Part shown: positions 18,940 through 28,490 of the stretch, one piece after another
Numbering within the stretch: position 1 is the stretch's first letter
Layout: every line of letters starts with the position of its first letter
Assembly: GCA_019510185.1 (NCBI GenBank)
Contig: JAEKKV010000017.1
Coordinates: 62,001 to 126,000, forward strand
Direction of reading: 5' to 3'
Source: Verrucomicrobiota bacterium
GTDB taxonomy: Bacteria > Verrucomicrobiota > Verrucomicrobiia > Opitutales > Opitutaceae
DNA length: 64,000 nt
The notes under the pieces: model-generated
The model's database searches: none
The model's input: only the letters and a program-made list of their open reading frames with translations
Told to the model about the DNA's origin: nothing
Made by a program: the position numbers and the translations under genes

Positions 18940-20211
18940 TCAGGCCTTGTAATACTTCGCCGGTTTTCGGCGGATGCAGTTGCGCGTGTCGATCAGAGGC
19001 ATCGGGTAGGCCGAGAAATCGAAATCCTTGTAGGCCTCGTGGCCGGTGGAAACCACGATGAGGTCGTAATCCGCCGTGATCGTCCCGACCGATTTGCGTC
19101 CAGCGTACGCCGCATGCTCGCGAGTCAGCGGAATCACCGGCACGAAGGGATCGTGATAGACCACCTTCGCGCCGAGTGCCTCGAATTTCTCGATCAGCTT
19201 GTAGCTCGGCGACTCGCGGTCGTCGTCCACGTTGGCCTTGTAGGCCAGGCCGAGGATGAGCACGCGGGCGTTTTTGACCGACTTGGCGTCGTTGTTCAGC
19301 GCCTCGAACGCCACCTTGACCACGTAGTCGGGCATGCTCGTGTTGATCTCGCCCGCCAGCTCGATGAATCGCGTGTGCTGGCCGAACTCGCGCGCCTTCC
19401 ACGTCAGGTAAAAAGGATCGATCGGGATGCAATGCCCGCCCAGGCCGGGACCCGGATAAAATGGCATGAAGCCGAAGGGCTTCGTCTTCGCCGCCTCGAT
19501 CACCTCCCAGATGTCGATGCCCATCGCCGCGTAGACGATCTTGAGCTCGTTGACCAAGGCGATGTTCACCGAGCGGAAAATATTCTCCAGGAGCTTGGTC
19601 GCCTCGGCCACGCGGCACGAACTCACCGGCACGAGCTTCTGGATCGCGAGGCCGTAAAGGGCCAGGGCCTTTTCAAGACAGGCGGGCGTGAAGCCCCCCA
19701 CGACTTTGGGAATGCTCGCGACTTTGCTGTCGGGATTGCCCGGATCTTCACGCTCCGGAGAAAACGCCAGATGGAAATCCACGCCGGCCTTCAGCCCCGA
19801 GCCCGCTTCGAGCACGGCGCGCAACTCTCCGTCGGTCGTTCCGGGATAGGTGGTCGATTCCAGCACCACGAGTACGCCCTTGCTAAGATGCGGGGCGATC
19901 TGCCGGCCGGTATCGAGCACGTAGCTGAGATCCGGCTCACGATAGGTGTTCAGCGGCGTGGGCACGCACAAGATCACCGCGTCCACCTCGCGCACGCGGG
20001 AAAAATCCACCGAGGCCTCCAGCTTGCCCGCATCACGGGCCGCGGCCACCGTCTCGCCGCCCACATGCTTGATGTAGCTGCGGCCGCCATTGATCGCATC
20101 CACCTTGCGCTGATCGATGTCCAGGCCGAGCACGCGTCCACCCGAACGGGCGAACTGCAAAGCGAGGGGCAGCCCTACATAACCGAGCCCGACAATGGCG
20201 ATGTTGTTCAT
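18940..20211 (-). CDS. Nucleotide-sugar dehydrogenase, WbpA/WecC/TviB type
   Basis: 423 residues. The Rossmann motif is NIAIVGLGYVGLPLA (3-17). The middle domain carries the catalytic cysteine in PGPGLGGHCIPIDPFY, and the C-terminal domain has ILGLAYKANVDDDRESP. The pattern matches the group that oxidises UDP-GlcNAc, UDP-GalNAc or UDP-ManNAc to uronates rather than the UDP-glucose enzyme at the left end of this window. The start is set at the ATG 20211; a GTG at 20235 would add 8 residues. It probably feeds an aminouronic acid into the glycan. The exact sugar cannot be read by eye. Confidence 0.88.
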   Translation of the reverse strand: MNNIAIVGLGYVGLPLALQFARSGGRVLGLDIDQRKVDAINGGRSYIKHVGGETVAAARDAGKLEASVDFSRVREVDAVILCVPTPLNTYREPDLSYVLDTGRQIAPHLSKGVLVVLESTTYPGTTDGELRAVLEAGSGLKAGVDFHLAFSPEREDPGNPDSKVASIPKVVGGFTPACLEKALALYGLAIQKLVPVSSCRVAEATKLLENIFRSVNIALVNELKIVYAAMGIDIWEVIEAAKTKPFGFMPFYPGPGLGGHCIPIDPFYLTWKAREFGQHTRFIELAGEINTSMPDYVVKVAFEALNNDAKSVKNARVLILGLAYKANVDDDRESPSYKLIEKFEALGAKVVYHDPFVPVIPLTREHAAYAGRKSVGTITADYDLIVVSTGHEAYKDFDFSAYPMPLIDTRNCIRRKPAKYYKA

Positions 20212-20286
20212 GAGAGAGATGGGATTTTCGGACACAATGAAACCCAGGCGCGAGCCCGAAAACAGGGTTTCCGCCGGCCGGCCGGT

Positions 20287-21396
20287 TCAGCCGCCGGCCG
20301 TGAGTTCGTGGTAAACCGCCAGCGTCGCCGCGCACATGGCCTCGCGCGTGAACGGCGATCCCACCACGCCGGGAACCGCCTTCGTGTTCAAGATTACGCG
20401 CGTCGCCCGCACCAATCCCGGGATGTCTCGCAACGGCACCGCGCCCGCCGGGAACAACGCCCGCAATTGTTCGGCCACGCCGCCGTGATCGTAGCCGACC
20501 ACCGGTTTGCCGATCGCGAACGCCTCCAGCGTCGTCCGCCCAAACGACTCCGGCTGCACCGAGAGGCAATAAACGACATCCGATACCGCCATGATCTCAC
20601 GGATGTCTCCGCGATGGCCGAGGAAGGTCACGTCACCCTCCAGCCCGAGCCGGCTCACCGCGGCGCGCAACTCGCCAAGATAGGCCTTTTTCTTGGGATG
20701 CGTGTCGCCGACCACCAAACCGTGCGCCGGCACGCCCGCCGCCTTCAAGCCGGCAATCATGGCGAAAAAATCCTCGTGGCCCTTCAGTCGCGTGATCCGG
20801 CCGGGCAACAACAGCACCGTCTTGTTCGCCAGTTGCGGCTGCGCCTCGGTCCAGGTTTTCAGCCAGGTTGCGTCCGGTTTGAACCCACGCGGCGATTCCT
20901 CCAGCGCGACTCCACGTGGGATGACACGAATCATTTCTGCCGGCGTCCGCGGGTAGTTCACCGTGATGTAGTCGCGAATGCATTCCGACACCGCGATGAC
21001 CCGCTCGCCGCGCGTCATGATCGCCGAATAAAAGTTAATCGAATAAAAGCCGTGCACCGTCGTCATGAAATGCGGCCGTGTCTTCGCATCCATGCCGCGC
21101 AAGGCCAGCCAGGCGATCCACGCCGGCACCCGCGAGCGGGCGTGCACGATGTCGGGCTTCTCCTTTTCGAAAATCCTCCGAAGCCGCGAAACCTGCAACA
21201 GCGAGGAAAAGCTTTTGCGATGCACCGGTAGCGCGAGATGCCGGCTCCCCGCCGCTTCCAGAGCCGGAACAAGGCGGCCGCCGTTGGAAACAACCGCCGA
21301 TTCATGCCCGGCCTCGACCAGCGCGGACGCGATCTCCAGCGTGCCGCGCTCGACGCCGCCAGCATTCAGCTCGGGAAGAATCTGGAGGATTTTCAT
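20287..21396 (-). CDS. Glycosyltransferase family 4
   Basis: 369 residues, GT-B fold. The N-terminus MKILQILPELNAGGVERGTL is typical of GT4 enzymes. The C-terminal donor domain includes VLLLPGRITRLKGHEDFF, VTFLGHRGDIREIM and SVQPESFGRTTLEAFAIGKP with the EX7E-type pair of acidic residues. The start at 21396 overlaps the upstream stop as ATGA, so it is translationally coupled to the ELM1-like gene. The acyltransferase-ELM1-GT4 order suggests lipopolysaccharide core or lipid-linked glycan assembly. The donor sugar is unknown. Confidence 0.88.
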   Translation of the reverse strand: MKILQILPELNAGGVERGTLEIASALVEAGHESAVVSNGGRLVPALEAAGSRHLALPVHRKSFSSLLQVSRLRRIFEKEKPDIVHARSRVPAWIAWLALRGMDAKTRPHFMTTVHGFYSINFYSAIMTRGERVIAVSECIRDYITVNYPRTPAEMIRVIPRGVALEESPRGFKPDATWLKTWTEAQPQLANKTVLLLPGRITRLKGHEDFFAMIAGLKAAGVPAHGLVVGDTHPKKKAYLGELRAAVSRLGLEGDVTFLGHRGDIREIMAVSDVVYCLSVQPESFGRTTLEAFAIGKPVVGYDHGGVAEQLRALFPAGAVPLRDIPGLVRATRVILNTKAVPGVVGSPFTREAMCAATLAVYHELTAGG

Positions 21397-22319
21397 GAGG
21401 CAAAAGGAAAGAACCGCCGCAGCACTTCGTCGGCGCAACGGGCCGCCTCGTGCAAGGGCGCAACCGGCGCGGACAGCCGGCCCGTGGCCAGCCAGTCGGC
21501 GTAACGCGTCGCGTACTCCGAAGTCACCATGTCATTGACGGAACGCACCACCCGGCTGTCGGTCCGCCGGGCAGGCAAAGGCAGCAAACCCACGCGCGCC
21601 CGCGCCGTGACCGCCTCGAACATCATCGAGGTACTGTCCTCCGTCACCCAGACCTCGGCTGCATTCATCAACCGCGACGGCAGCCAGCCGGCCGTCGTCT
21701 GCTCGTGCGGCACGATTTCGATCGGCAGGTTCAACGCCGCGATCTCGGCGAGAAATCCCCCGGGCGTGCGTCGGGAATTAGCCACCGTCCACGCCAGCCC
21801 GGGGCGACGGCGCACGATCTCTGCGATCGCAGCGACCAGCGGAGCTCCCGCCCAATCGTGGTGCTTCGAGGGCCCGCCGATGAGGATCACGCCCGTTTCC
21901 GTTTTCGACCCGGGCGTTTCCGGCAGGCGGTTGAGCGCGCCCCGCGTGGCGAAAAACCGCGCCGGCGCACGGCCGTCTTGCAGGTCATGCCGCGGAACGA
22001 AGCACAGATCGAAAAGCCAGGACGGCAGCGACGGCTTCATGATCACCACCGCCTTCGCGCCAAAACGCCGGGACGCGAACAACAGCGGCACATGCGTCCG
22101 GTGCCCCGTCGCGATCAGTAATTGCGGCGGCGAGGCGTTCGCGGCCAACGCACGGGCCTGCCCCACCCGCGCCACCAGCCCGCGTTTCAAATCGAGCCGC
22201 ACGTACTCCACGGCGGCGCCGGTGCGGCGCTGCAACGCCTCGGCCAAACCGAAGCTTTGATTTTCATGGCCCGGACGTCCGTCGGAGAGGATGCGCAGAT
22301 GCGCCAATCCGGTATTCAT
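21393..22319 (-). CDS. ELM1/GtrOC1-family protein, probable glycosyltransferase-like
   Basis: 308 residues. The start HLRILSDGRPGHENQSFGLA and the later VILIGGPSKHH, EVWVTEDSTSMMFEAV and RVGLLPLP blocks match the family named after plant mitochondrial fission protein ELM1, whose bacterial members look like GT-B glycosyltransferases and often lie in LPS gene clusters. It overlaps both neighbours by 4 bases (ATGA) and so is coupled to the LpxL-like gene before it and the GT4 after it. A role in lipid A or core oligosaccharide assembly is inferred from context; I know of no firm biochemical assignment. Confidence 0.75.
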   Translation of the reverse strand: MNTGLAHLRILSDGRPGHENQSFGLAEALQRRTGAAVEYVRLDLKRGLVARVGQARALAANASPPQLLIATGHRTHVPLLFASRRFGAKAVVIMKPSLPSWLFDLCFVPRHDLQDGRAPARFFATRGALNRLPETPGSKTETGVILIGGPSKHHDWAGAPLVAAIAEIVRRRPGLAWTVANSRRTPGGFLAEIAALNLPIEIVPHEQTTAGWLPSRLMNAAEVWVTEDSTSMMFEAVTARARVGLLPLPARRTDSRVVRSVNDMVTSEYATRYADWLATGRLSAPVAPLHEAARCADEVLRRFFPFAS

Positions 22320-23584
22320 TCCCCGCCCTCCGGCTTCGTCGCGACCGGCATGCCCATCTGACGGCAGACCGCCGCCACCTTTCCCGGACCCTGCGGAACG
22401 TAAACAAAATCGAGCGGCAGGGCGGTCGCTCGATCGATGCGGGTAATCTCCGCCTGAATCAGACGGCGGCGGTCCAGAAGCGGCCGCCGATAAATGATCG
22501 CATCCGCCGCCAGCCAGGCCGGATGCGGCGCCTCCATCGGCAGCGAATATTCGAAGGCCAGGTTATCCGGCTCGGCCTGTTGCAAAGCGGGCACGGGCGT
22601 CAACGCGTCCTCCAACCAGACCAGACAGCGCCGCAGCTTCCCGGCGGCGGCCCGGTGGATGCCCTCCTTCGGCGTGCGCCCCGGTTCCCACTGCGGTTTG
22701 TGATGACTGATCTTCCACCGGTCCTGCAGCCAAAACACATCCGACGGGCTCTCGCGCATCGCGACTTCGAGCAGCTTCATGCAATTTTCGGTCGTCGGCT
22801 CGCCGACGAGCCGATGGAATTTGATCCGCCATTTTCCCGGCGCTTGCGTGACGACGGAAAGCCCGACCACGGTGGCGCCAGTCCGGCGGGCCAGCACGGC
22901 GGGCAAAGGCGTGCAGGCGGTCAACCGTCCGAAAAACGGCACAATTTCGCCAATGCCCAGCGCGCGTTGATCACTCATGATACCCAAGCCGCCGCCCGCG
23001 CGGACAAACGAAGCCAGCGACAGCGGATTCACGCTTTTGGCGAACAACTTCAAACCGGTGCGTTCCCGGGTGCGCACGAGCCGGGCATCGAGCAGCGGAT
23101 TGCTCAAAGGACGATAAATGTCCCCGGCCTGCACGCCGGGCGGCATGACCTGAGGAAATTTCTGCGCCAGCGCCTCCCAGTTGCCCATGTGCGCCAGCAA
23201 CGCCACCACGCCCTTGCCCGTGGCCAGCGCGTCGGTCAGCACCGCGGCGTTTTCGATTTCAACGACCTTGTCCAACTCCCTCGCATCGAGGCTGGCGGTG
23301 CATAAGGAGGCGATCAGGTTGGCCCCGGCCCGCCGGAAAACCTCGCCGGCCAGACGTTCCACTTCCTCGGGCGATTTTTCCCCCGCGAAAGCGATGCGCA
23401 GATTGCGCTCCACGATTCTCCGGTGGCGGGCCGACACGCGGCCGACCAGAGCGCCCAGCCGCTCGCCCGTCCATGCCGCCTGACGGGGTGTGAGCAACCC
23501 GATCATTTTCTCCATGCCAAGATAAACCGCATACTCCAGCCGCCATTGCAGCCGGCGGCCAAAAGACGGCGTCCGTGTACTCAT
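22316..23584 (-). CDS. LpxL/HtrB-like lysophospholipid acyltransferase with a truncated GT9-like tail
   Basis: 422 residues. Residues 1-300 form the lipid A late acyltransferase domain: membrane-associated start, catalytic HX4E in AHMGNWE (His132, Glu137), the IMSDQRALG block, and FWLQDRWKISHHKPQW. It should add a secondary acyl chain to lipid A. Residues about 316-420 are extra: RRCLVWLEDALTPVPALQ and LPLDFVYVPQGPGKVAAV resemble the N-terminal half of a heptosyltransferase-type GT9 enzyme, without its donor-binding half. The frame is open further upstream, but the ATG at 23584 gives the expected start. It heads the minus-strand block. Confidence 0.82.
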   Translation of the reverse strand: MSTRTPSFGRRLQWRLEYAVYLGMEKMIGLLTPRQAAWTGERLGALVGRVSARHRRIVERNLRIAFAGEKSPEEVERLAGEVFRRAGANLIASLCTASLDARELDKVVEIENAAVLTDALATGKGVVALLAHMGNWEALAQKFPQVMPPGVQAGDIYRPLSNPLLDARLVRTRERTGLKLFAKSVNPLSLASFVRAGGGLGIMSDQRALGIGEIVPFFGRLTACTPLPAVLARRTGATVVGLSVVTQAPGKWRIKFHRLVGEPTTENCMKLLEVAMRESPSDVFWLQDRWKISHHKPQWEPGRTPKEGIHRAAAGKLRRCLVWLEDALTPVPALQQAEPDNLAFEYSLPMEAPHPAWLAADAIIYRRPLLDRRRLIQAEITRIDRATALPLDFVYVPQGPGKVAAVCRQMGMPVATKPEGGE

Positions 23585-23758
23585 GATGCGGCCGGGAGCG
23601 CTCCCGGATCGGAATGGGTCAAAGTAATGAAAACGGCCGGCATGGGTAAGGCGGGCAAACTGCCGCCCCCGGCGCCGCTCCGCAAGCTCCCTCGCACCGC
23701 CGGATTTCCCCTTCACAATGCTTGCAGTCCGGCCCGGTTTGCCGCCCTTTTTGGACTC

Positions 23759-24733
<975 letters not shown>

Positions 24734-24744
24734 CCACCGTCATC

Positions 24745-25725
24745 ATGTCCGATCCCATTCTCGAACTCCGCGACGTTAAGACCCACTTTTCCGTTCACCA
24801 AGGGATTCTGCTGCGCAAGCAGACCGGGACGGTCAAGGCTGTCGACGGCGTCTCGCTCACCGTGCAGCGCGGCGAGGTGCTCGGACTGGTCGGCGAATCC
24901 GGCTGCGGCAAATCCACCCTCGCCCGCACCATCATGCAGCTCCTGCCGACCACCGGCGGCTCCGTGCTGCTCGAAAGCAAAAATCTCACCGAGGGCTCGG
25001 CCTCCTCCATTCACGCAATCCGGCGCGATCTGCAGATGGTCTTTCAAGATCCCTACGCGTCGCTCAACCCGCGCATGACCGTGTTCGCCACATTGTCCGA
25101 ACCGCTGCTGGTCCATCGCGTGTGTCCTCCCGCCGAGGTCAGCGCCCGCGTCAGTGAACTCATGGAGCTCGTCGGGCTCGCCCCGAGCCTGATGCAAAAA
25201 TATCCGCACGAGTTTTCCGGCGGACAGCGCCAGCGCATCGCCATCGCCCGCGCCCTCGCCCTCAAGCCCAAGGTCATCATCGCCGACGAACCCGTCTCCG
25301 CGCTCGACGTTTCCGTGCAGGCCCAGATTTTGAATCTGCTCGCCAAACTCGTCCGGCAAATGGGGCTCAGCCTCGTTTTCATCGCGCACGATCTGTCGGT
25401 CGTGAAACACATTTCCGACCGGGTGGCCGTCATGTATCTGGGGAAAATCGTCGAGCTGGGAACCGCCGTCGACGTCATCGATCGCCCGCAGCACCCGTAC
25501 ACCCGCGCGCTCGTGAGCGCCATTCCCCTGCCCAATCCCGACGCGGAACGCGCCCGTCAACGCATCATGCTCCCGGGCGATCCGCCTTCGCCGATCAACC
25601 CTCCGGCCGGATGCCCGTTCCATCCGCGCTGCGCCTACGCCCAGGAACGTTGCAAGGCCGCCCTTCCGCCGCTCGCCGCCTTTCAAGATCGCGAAGTCGC
25701 CTGCATCCGGGCCGGGGAAATCTGA
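24745..25725 (+). CDS. Oligo/dipeptide ABC transporter ATP-binding protein (DppF/OppF type)
   Basis: 326 residues. Walker A is GESGCGKS (50-57), the Q-loop region reads QMVFQDPYASLNPRMT, the signature is FSGGQRQRIAIARAL, and Walker B is VIIADEPVSALD. The C-terminal oligopeptide domain has the cysteine motif GCPFHPRCAYAQERC. It is the partner of the preceding DppD-type ATPase (11-base gap), and the two would form the heterodimeric motor. The membrane subunits must be encoded elsewhere. It converges with trmL. Confidence 0.93.
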   Translation: MSDPILELRDVKTHFSVHQGILLRKQTGTVKAVDGVSLTVQRGEVLGLVGESGCGKSTLARTIMQLLPTTGGSVLLESKNLTEGSASSIHAIRRDLQMVFQDPYASLNPRMTVFATLSEPLLVHRVCPPAEVSARVSELMELVGLAPSLMQKYPHEFSGGQRQRIAIARALALKPKVIIADEPVSALDVSVQAQILNLLAKLVRQMGLSLVFIAHDLSVVKHISDRVAVMYLGKIVELGTAVDVIDRPQHPYTRALVSAIPLPNPDAERARQRIMLPGDPPSPINPPAGCPFHPRCAYAQERCKAALPPLAAFQDREVACIRAGEI

Positions 25726-25734
25726 GCGCCCGGT

Positions 25735-26199
25735 TTACCCGAGCAGATTCGTCTGCCGGAGCGCCTCGTAGCAGGCGATGCCCGCCGCCGTGCTCAGGTT
25801 GAGCGAGCGCAGTTCCCGGTTCGCATGCGGAATCGTCACACTGCCGGCCACGCCGATCTCCTCATGCATCCATGCCGGCGCCCCATGTCCCTCGTTTCCG
25901 AAGACGAGGCCGTCCCCGTCCTCGAATTTCGCCTCCCAATAGCTCCGTGTGGTTTTCGTGGTGAACAGCCACAGCTGCTTCGGCGCGGCCGGACTCGCCC
26001 TGAAGGCCGCCCAGTCCGCGTGGTGATGCACGTCGAGCGAATACCAATAATCCATGCCGGCCCGCTTGAGATGACGATCCGTGATCTCGAAACCCAGCGG
26101 ATGAATCAGGTGCAGCCGCGAACGCGTGAGCGCGCACATCCGGCCGATGTTACCGGTGTTCTGCGGAATCTCGGGCTGAAATAGGACGATATGCAGCAT
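25735..26199 (-). CDS. trmL: tRNA (cytidine/uridine-34 2'-O)-methyltransferase TrmL
   Basis: 154 residues, the length of this SPOUT-fold family. The start LHIVLFQPEIPQNTGNIGRM contains the conserved N-T-G-N-I-R-like motif. The C-terminal knot has VFGNEGHGAP and LRSLNLSTAAGIACYEALRQ. TrmL methylates the ribose of the wobble nucleotide of tRNA-Leu isoacceptors. It is the last gene of a minus-strand group smpB-thrB-trmL. Confidence 0.92.
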   Translation of the reverse strand: MLHIVLFQPEIPQNTGNIGRMCALTRSRLHLIHPLGFEITDRHLKRAGMDYWYSLDVHHHADWAAFRASPAAPKQLWLFTTKTTRSYWEAKFEDGDGLVFGNEGHGAPAWMHEEIGVAGSVTIPHANRELRSLNLSTAAGIACYEALRQTNLLG

Positions 26200-26288
26200 G
26201 CGAACCTGCTCACGTCACAAAAGGACCACCCGCATGGCAATCCTTCCCGTGAGCCGACCGCAGCTTCTTCGAGCCGGCGCCCGCCCCT

Positions 26289-27197
26289 TTACTCCAGCAC
26301 CAGCCCGGTGTTGTCCGCGGACAACACGCGCGCCTCGCTGGGTATTTCCACCGCGGCAAAAGCCGCGCGCATCGCTCCGGCGACCGTCGCGGCCTCTGCC
26401 AGCGGTGCGACACAGAGCACAGTGGAGCCGCTGCCGCTCAACCAGCCGGTGTAAGCGCCCGCCGCGATCCCCGCCGCGATGGCGGGACGCCCGCCGGGAA
26501 TCTTCGGCAGACGGTAGGGTTCGTGCATGAAATCGGTCACTGCATGCCTCAGGCGGGCGTACTCGCCCGAAACGATCGCCGCCACGAGATAGGACGCGCT
26601 GTTGATGCTCTTCACCGCGTCGAAATACGGCAACACGGCCGGCAGCACGCCGCGCGACTCTTTGGTCAGCACCTCAACAGAGGGCGAGGTCGCCACGAAC
26701 GCGAGATCCGCCGGCAACGCGATGCGCACCGTGTCGACATAGGCGTTGGTCACCGCGTCGCAGCGCGCCACGCAAAATCCGCCGAGGATGCCCGCGGCGG
26801 CGTTGTCCGGATGCCCCTCCAGCGCGGTGGCCACCGCCACAAGCTGGTGCCGGGAAAGACCGGCCCCGGAGAGTGCGTTGAGCCCGCCCAGCACGCCGCC
26901 GATCACCGTGACGCTCGAACCCAGCCCGCGCGCCGCCGGTACGTCGCCACGGATTTGATACGTAAAGCCAAAGGGCGCGGTGCGCGACGCCGCGAAAAAC
27001 GCCGCGGCGGCCGCCTCGACCATGGCTTGGGCGCGACCGTCGGCCGGCGAAACCGGCTGGGCGGCGGCGCTGTCGGCGCGCGCGAGCGTGACACGGTTGT
27101 GGATCTGCAGGGCGAGGCCGAGCGTGTCGAAGCCGGCGCCGCAATTGGAAGTGCTGCCGGGCACGCGAACCGTGACCGAGGAGGGAAGCGTGCTCAT
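26289..27197 (-). CDS. thrB: Homoserine kinase
   Basis: 302 residues, GHMP kinase superfamily. The N-terminus VRVPGSTSNCGAGFDTLGLA and the phosphate-binding motif RGLGSSVTVIGGVLGGLNAL are characteristic, and GAYTGWLSGSGSTVLCV matches the C-terminal GHMP motif 3. It phosphorylates homoserine on the threonine pathway. Its start overlaps the smpB stop as ATGA. Other threonine-pathway genes are not in the window. Confidence 0.92.
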   Translation of the reverse strand: MSTLPSSVTVRVPGSTSNCGAGFDTLGLALQIHNRVTLARADSAAAQPVSPADGRAQAMVEAAAAAFFAASRTAPFGFTYQIRGDVPAARGLGSSVTVIGGVLGGLNALSGAGLSRHQLVAVATALEGHPDNAAAGILGGFCVARCDAVTNAYVDTVRIALPADLAFVATSPSVEVLTKESRGVLPAVLPYFDAVKSINSASYLVAAIVSGEYARLRHAVTDFMHEPYRLPKIPGGRPAIAAGIAAGAYTGWLSGSGSTVLCVAPLAEAATVAGAMRAAFAAVEIPSEARVLSADNTGLVLE

Positions 27198-27673
27198 GAG
27201 GTGCGTCGAAATTTAAGGGCCTGTTTCACTTCCATCATCTCGGCTTTTTTGCGGAGATCCGCGCGTTTGTCGTGGAGCTGCTTGCCGGTGCAGAGGGCGA
27301 CCTCCACCTTCACCAGCGCCTCCTTGAAGTAGAGCCGCAACGGCACGAGCGTGCGCTCGCCCACCTGCATCGCCTGGGCGATCTTGCGAATCTGGTGCTT
27401 GTTGAGGAGCAGCTTGCGAATCCGGCGGGCGGCGTGGTTGTTGATGTTGCCGAACGCGTATTCCTCGATGTGCGCGTTGAAAAGCCAGAGCTCGCCCTTT
27501 TCAAACTTGCCGAAGGCGTCGCCGATCTGCGCCCGGCCGGCGCGGATGGCCTTGACCTCGGTGCCGTGGAGCACGAGCCCCGCCTCGAAGCGCTCTTCCA
27601 CGTGAAAATCGCGCAGCGCCTTGGCGTTGCGGATCTCCGTGAAACGGACGGCGTCTTTTTTCTTGGCGGACAT
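27194..27673 (-). CDS. smpB: SsrA-binding protein SmpB
   Basis: 159 residues. The core shows GLVLHGTEVKAIRAGRAQIG, FNAHIEEYAFGN and the RKLLLNKHQIRKI block, with the usual basic C-terminal tail (KRADLRKKAEMMEVKQALKF) that enters the ribosome. SmpB brings tmRNA to stalled ribosomes; the tmRNA gene itself was not found in this window. It is upstream of and coupled to thrB. Confidence 0.96.
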   Translation of the reverse strand: MSAKKKDAVRFTEIRNAKALRDFHVEERFEAGLVLHGTEVKAIRAGRAQIGDAFGKFEKGELWLFNAHIEEYAFGNINNHAARRIRKLLLNKHQIRKIAQAMQVGERTLVPLRLYFKEALVKVEVALCTGKQLHDKRADLRKKAEMMEVKQALKFRRTS

Positions 27674-27825
27674 GGCGGCAAGCGGGCGTCACCCGCCTTG
27701 GAAAACAGGTATAAAAAATGTCACTCTAAGCGAATCCAAGATTCATCGCGGGAACAACACCCGGAGAACTCTTGGTTTCGCGCAAAGTGACACGAAAACG
27801 GAAGGGGCGAAGCGCCCGGGGCCGA

Positions 27826-28026
27826 TTACTCGGCGGCTTCTTGGAAGGTGATCTTGCCTTCGATGATTTCGCGCAAGGCAATGTCTTCCGGCGAAAGCTT
27901 TTCGAGGGATTCCACCAGCGCACGGCTGCCACGGCGGAGCTGCTTCACTCGGCGGGAAACCACGTTGATGAGCAGGTTGGCGTCGGTGATGACTTTGTGG
28001 GCTTCTTTAAGGTAGTCGTCTCTCAT
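27826..28026 (-). CDS. rpoZ: DNA-directed RNA polymerase omega subunit
   Basis: 66 residues from the ATG at 28026: MRDDYLKEAHKVITDANLL, then INVVSRRVKQLRRGSRALVE, the conserved segment of omega that clasps the beta' C-terminus. A longer frame to 28074 adds an unlikely proline-rich lead. The size is typical of short omegas. It lies 152 bases upstream of smpB on the same strand and is divergent from cutA. Confidence 0.85.
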   Translation of the reverse strand: MRDDYLKEAHKVITDANLLINVVSRRVKQLRRGSRALVESLEKLSPEDIALREIIEGKITFQEAAE

Positions 28027-28142
28027 GGTCGGCGTGGGCTTTGGCGTTAAAGGGCGATAGCACAGACCGCCCATCCCCCGGTCAAGGGTTTATTTCCCGA
28101 CCGGACCTTGCGCTTGTCCCCGGAAAAGTTTGGCTAGGATTC

Positions 28143-28463
28143 ATGTTGATCGGATGGACCACCGTAGGGAGCCGGGAGACGGCGCACCATCTCGCCGCCG
28201 AAGCCATCTCGCTCGCCCTCGCCGTCTGCGTACAGGTCGACGGGCCGGTGACCTCCCATTATCGCTGGCAGGGAGCCCAGGAGAAAACCGAGGAATTCCG
28301 CCTGACCTTCAAGTTGATGGCCAATCAATTGGCGCCTCTCAGCGCGTGGTTGCACGCCCATCACCCGTACGAAACGCCCGAGTGGGTCGTGGTCCGGGCT
28401 GAACATGTTGCAGAAAAATACTTGTCATGGGCTTTGGCGAACTCTAGCCCTCTGTCCCTTTAA
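28143..28463 (+). CDS. cutA: Divalent cation tolerance protein CutA
   Basis: 106 residues, the usual CutA1 size. The N-terminal WTTVGSRETAHHLAAEAI corresponds to the conserved start of the ferredoxin-like trimer subunit, and the C-terminal half carries YRWQGAQEKTEEFRLTFKL and HPYETPEWVVV, the best-conserved CutA1 motifs. CutA1 proteins are linked to copper and other metal tolerance, though the mechanism is unclear. It is a single gene divergent from rpoZ. Confidence 0.9.
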   Translation: MLIGWTTVGSRETAHHLAAEAISLALAVCVQVDGPVTSHYRWQGAQEKTEEFRLTFKLMANQLAPLSAWLHAHHPYETPEWVVVRAEHVAEKYLSWALANSSPLSL

Positions 28464-28490
28464 CGAGTCGAAATCCTCTTTTTTAAAGCC

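Noticed and set aside
18910..21231. A 773-codon plus-strand frame over the nucleotide-sugar dehydrogenase and GT4 genes
   Set aside because: It is antisense to two clear genes and spans their boundary; its composition (Arg/His-rich) is typical of a shadow frame.
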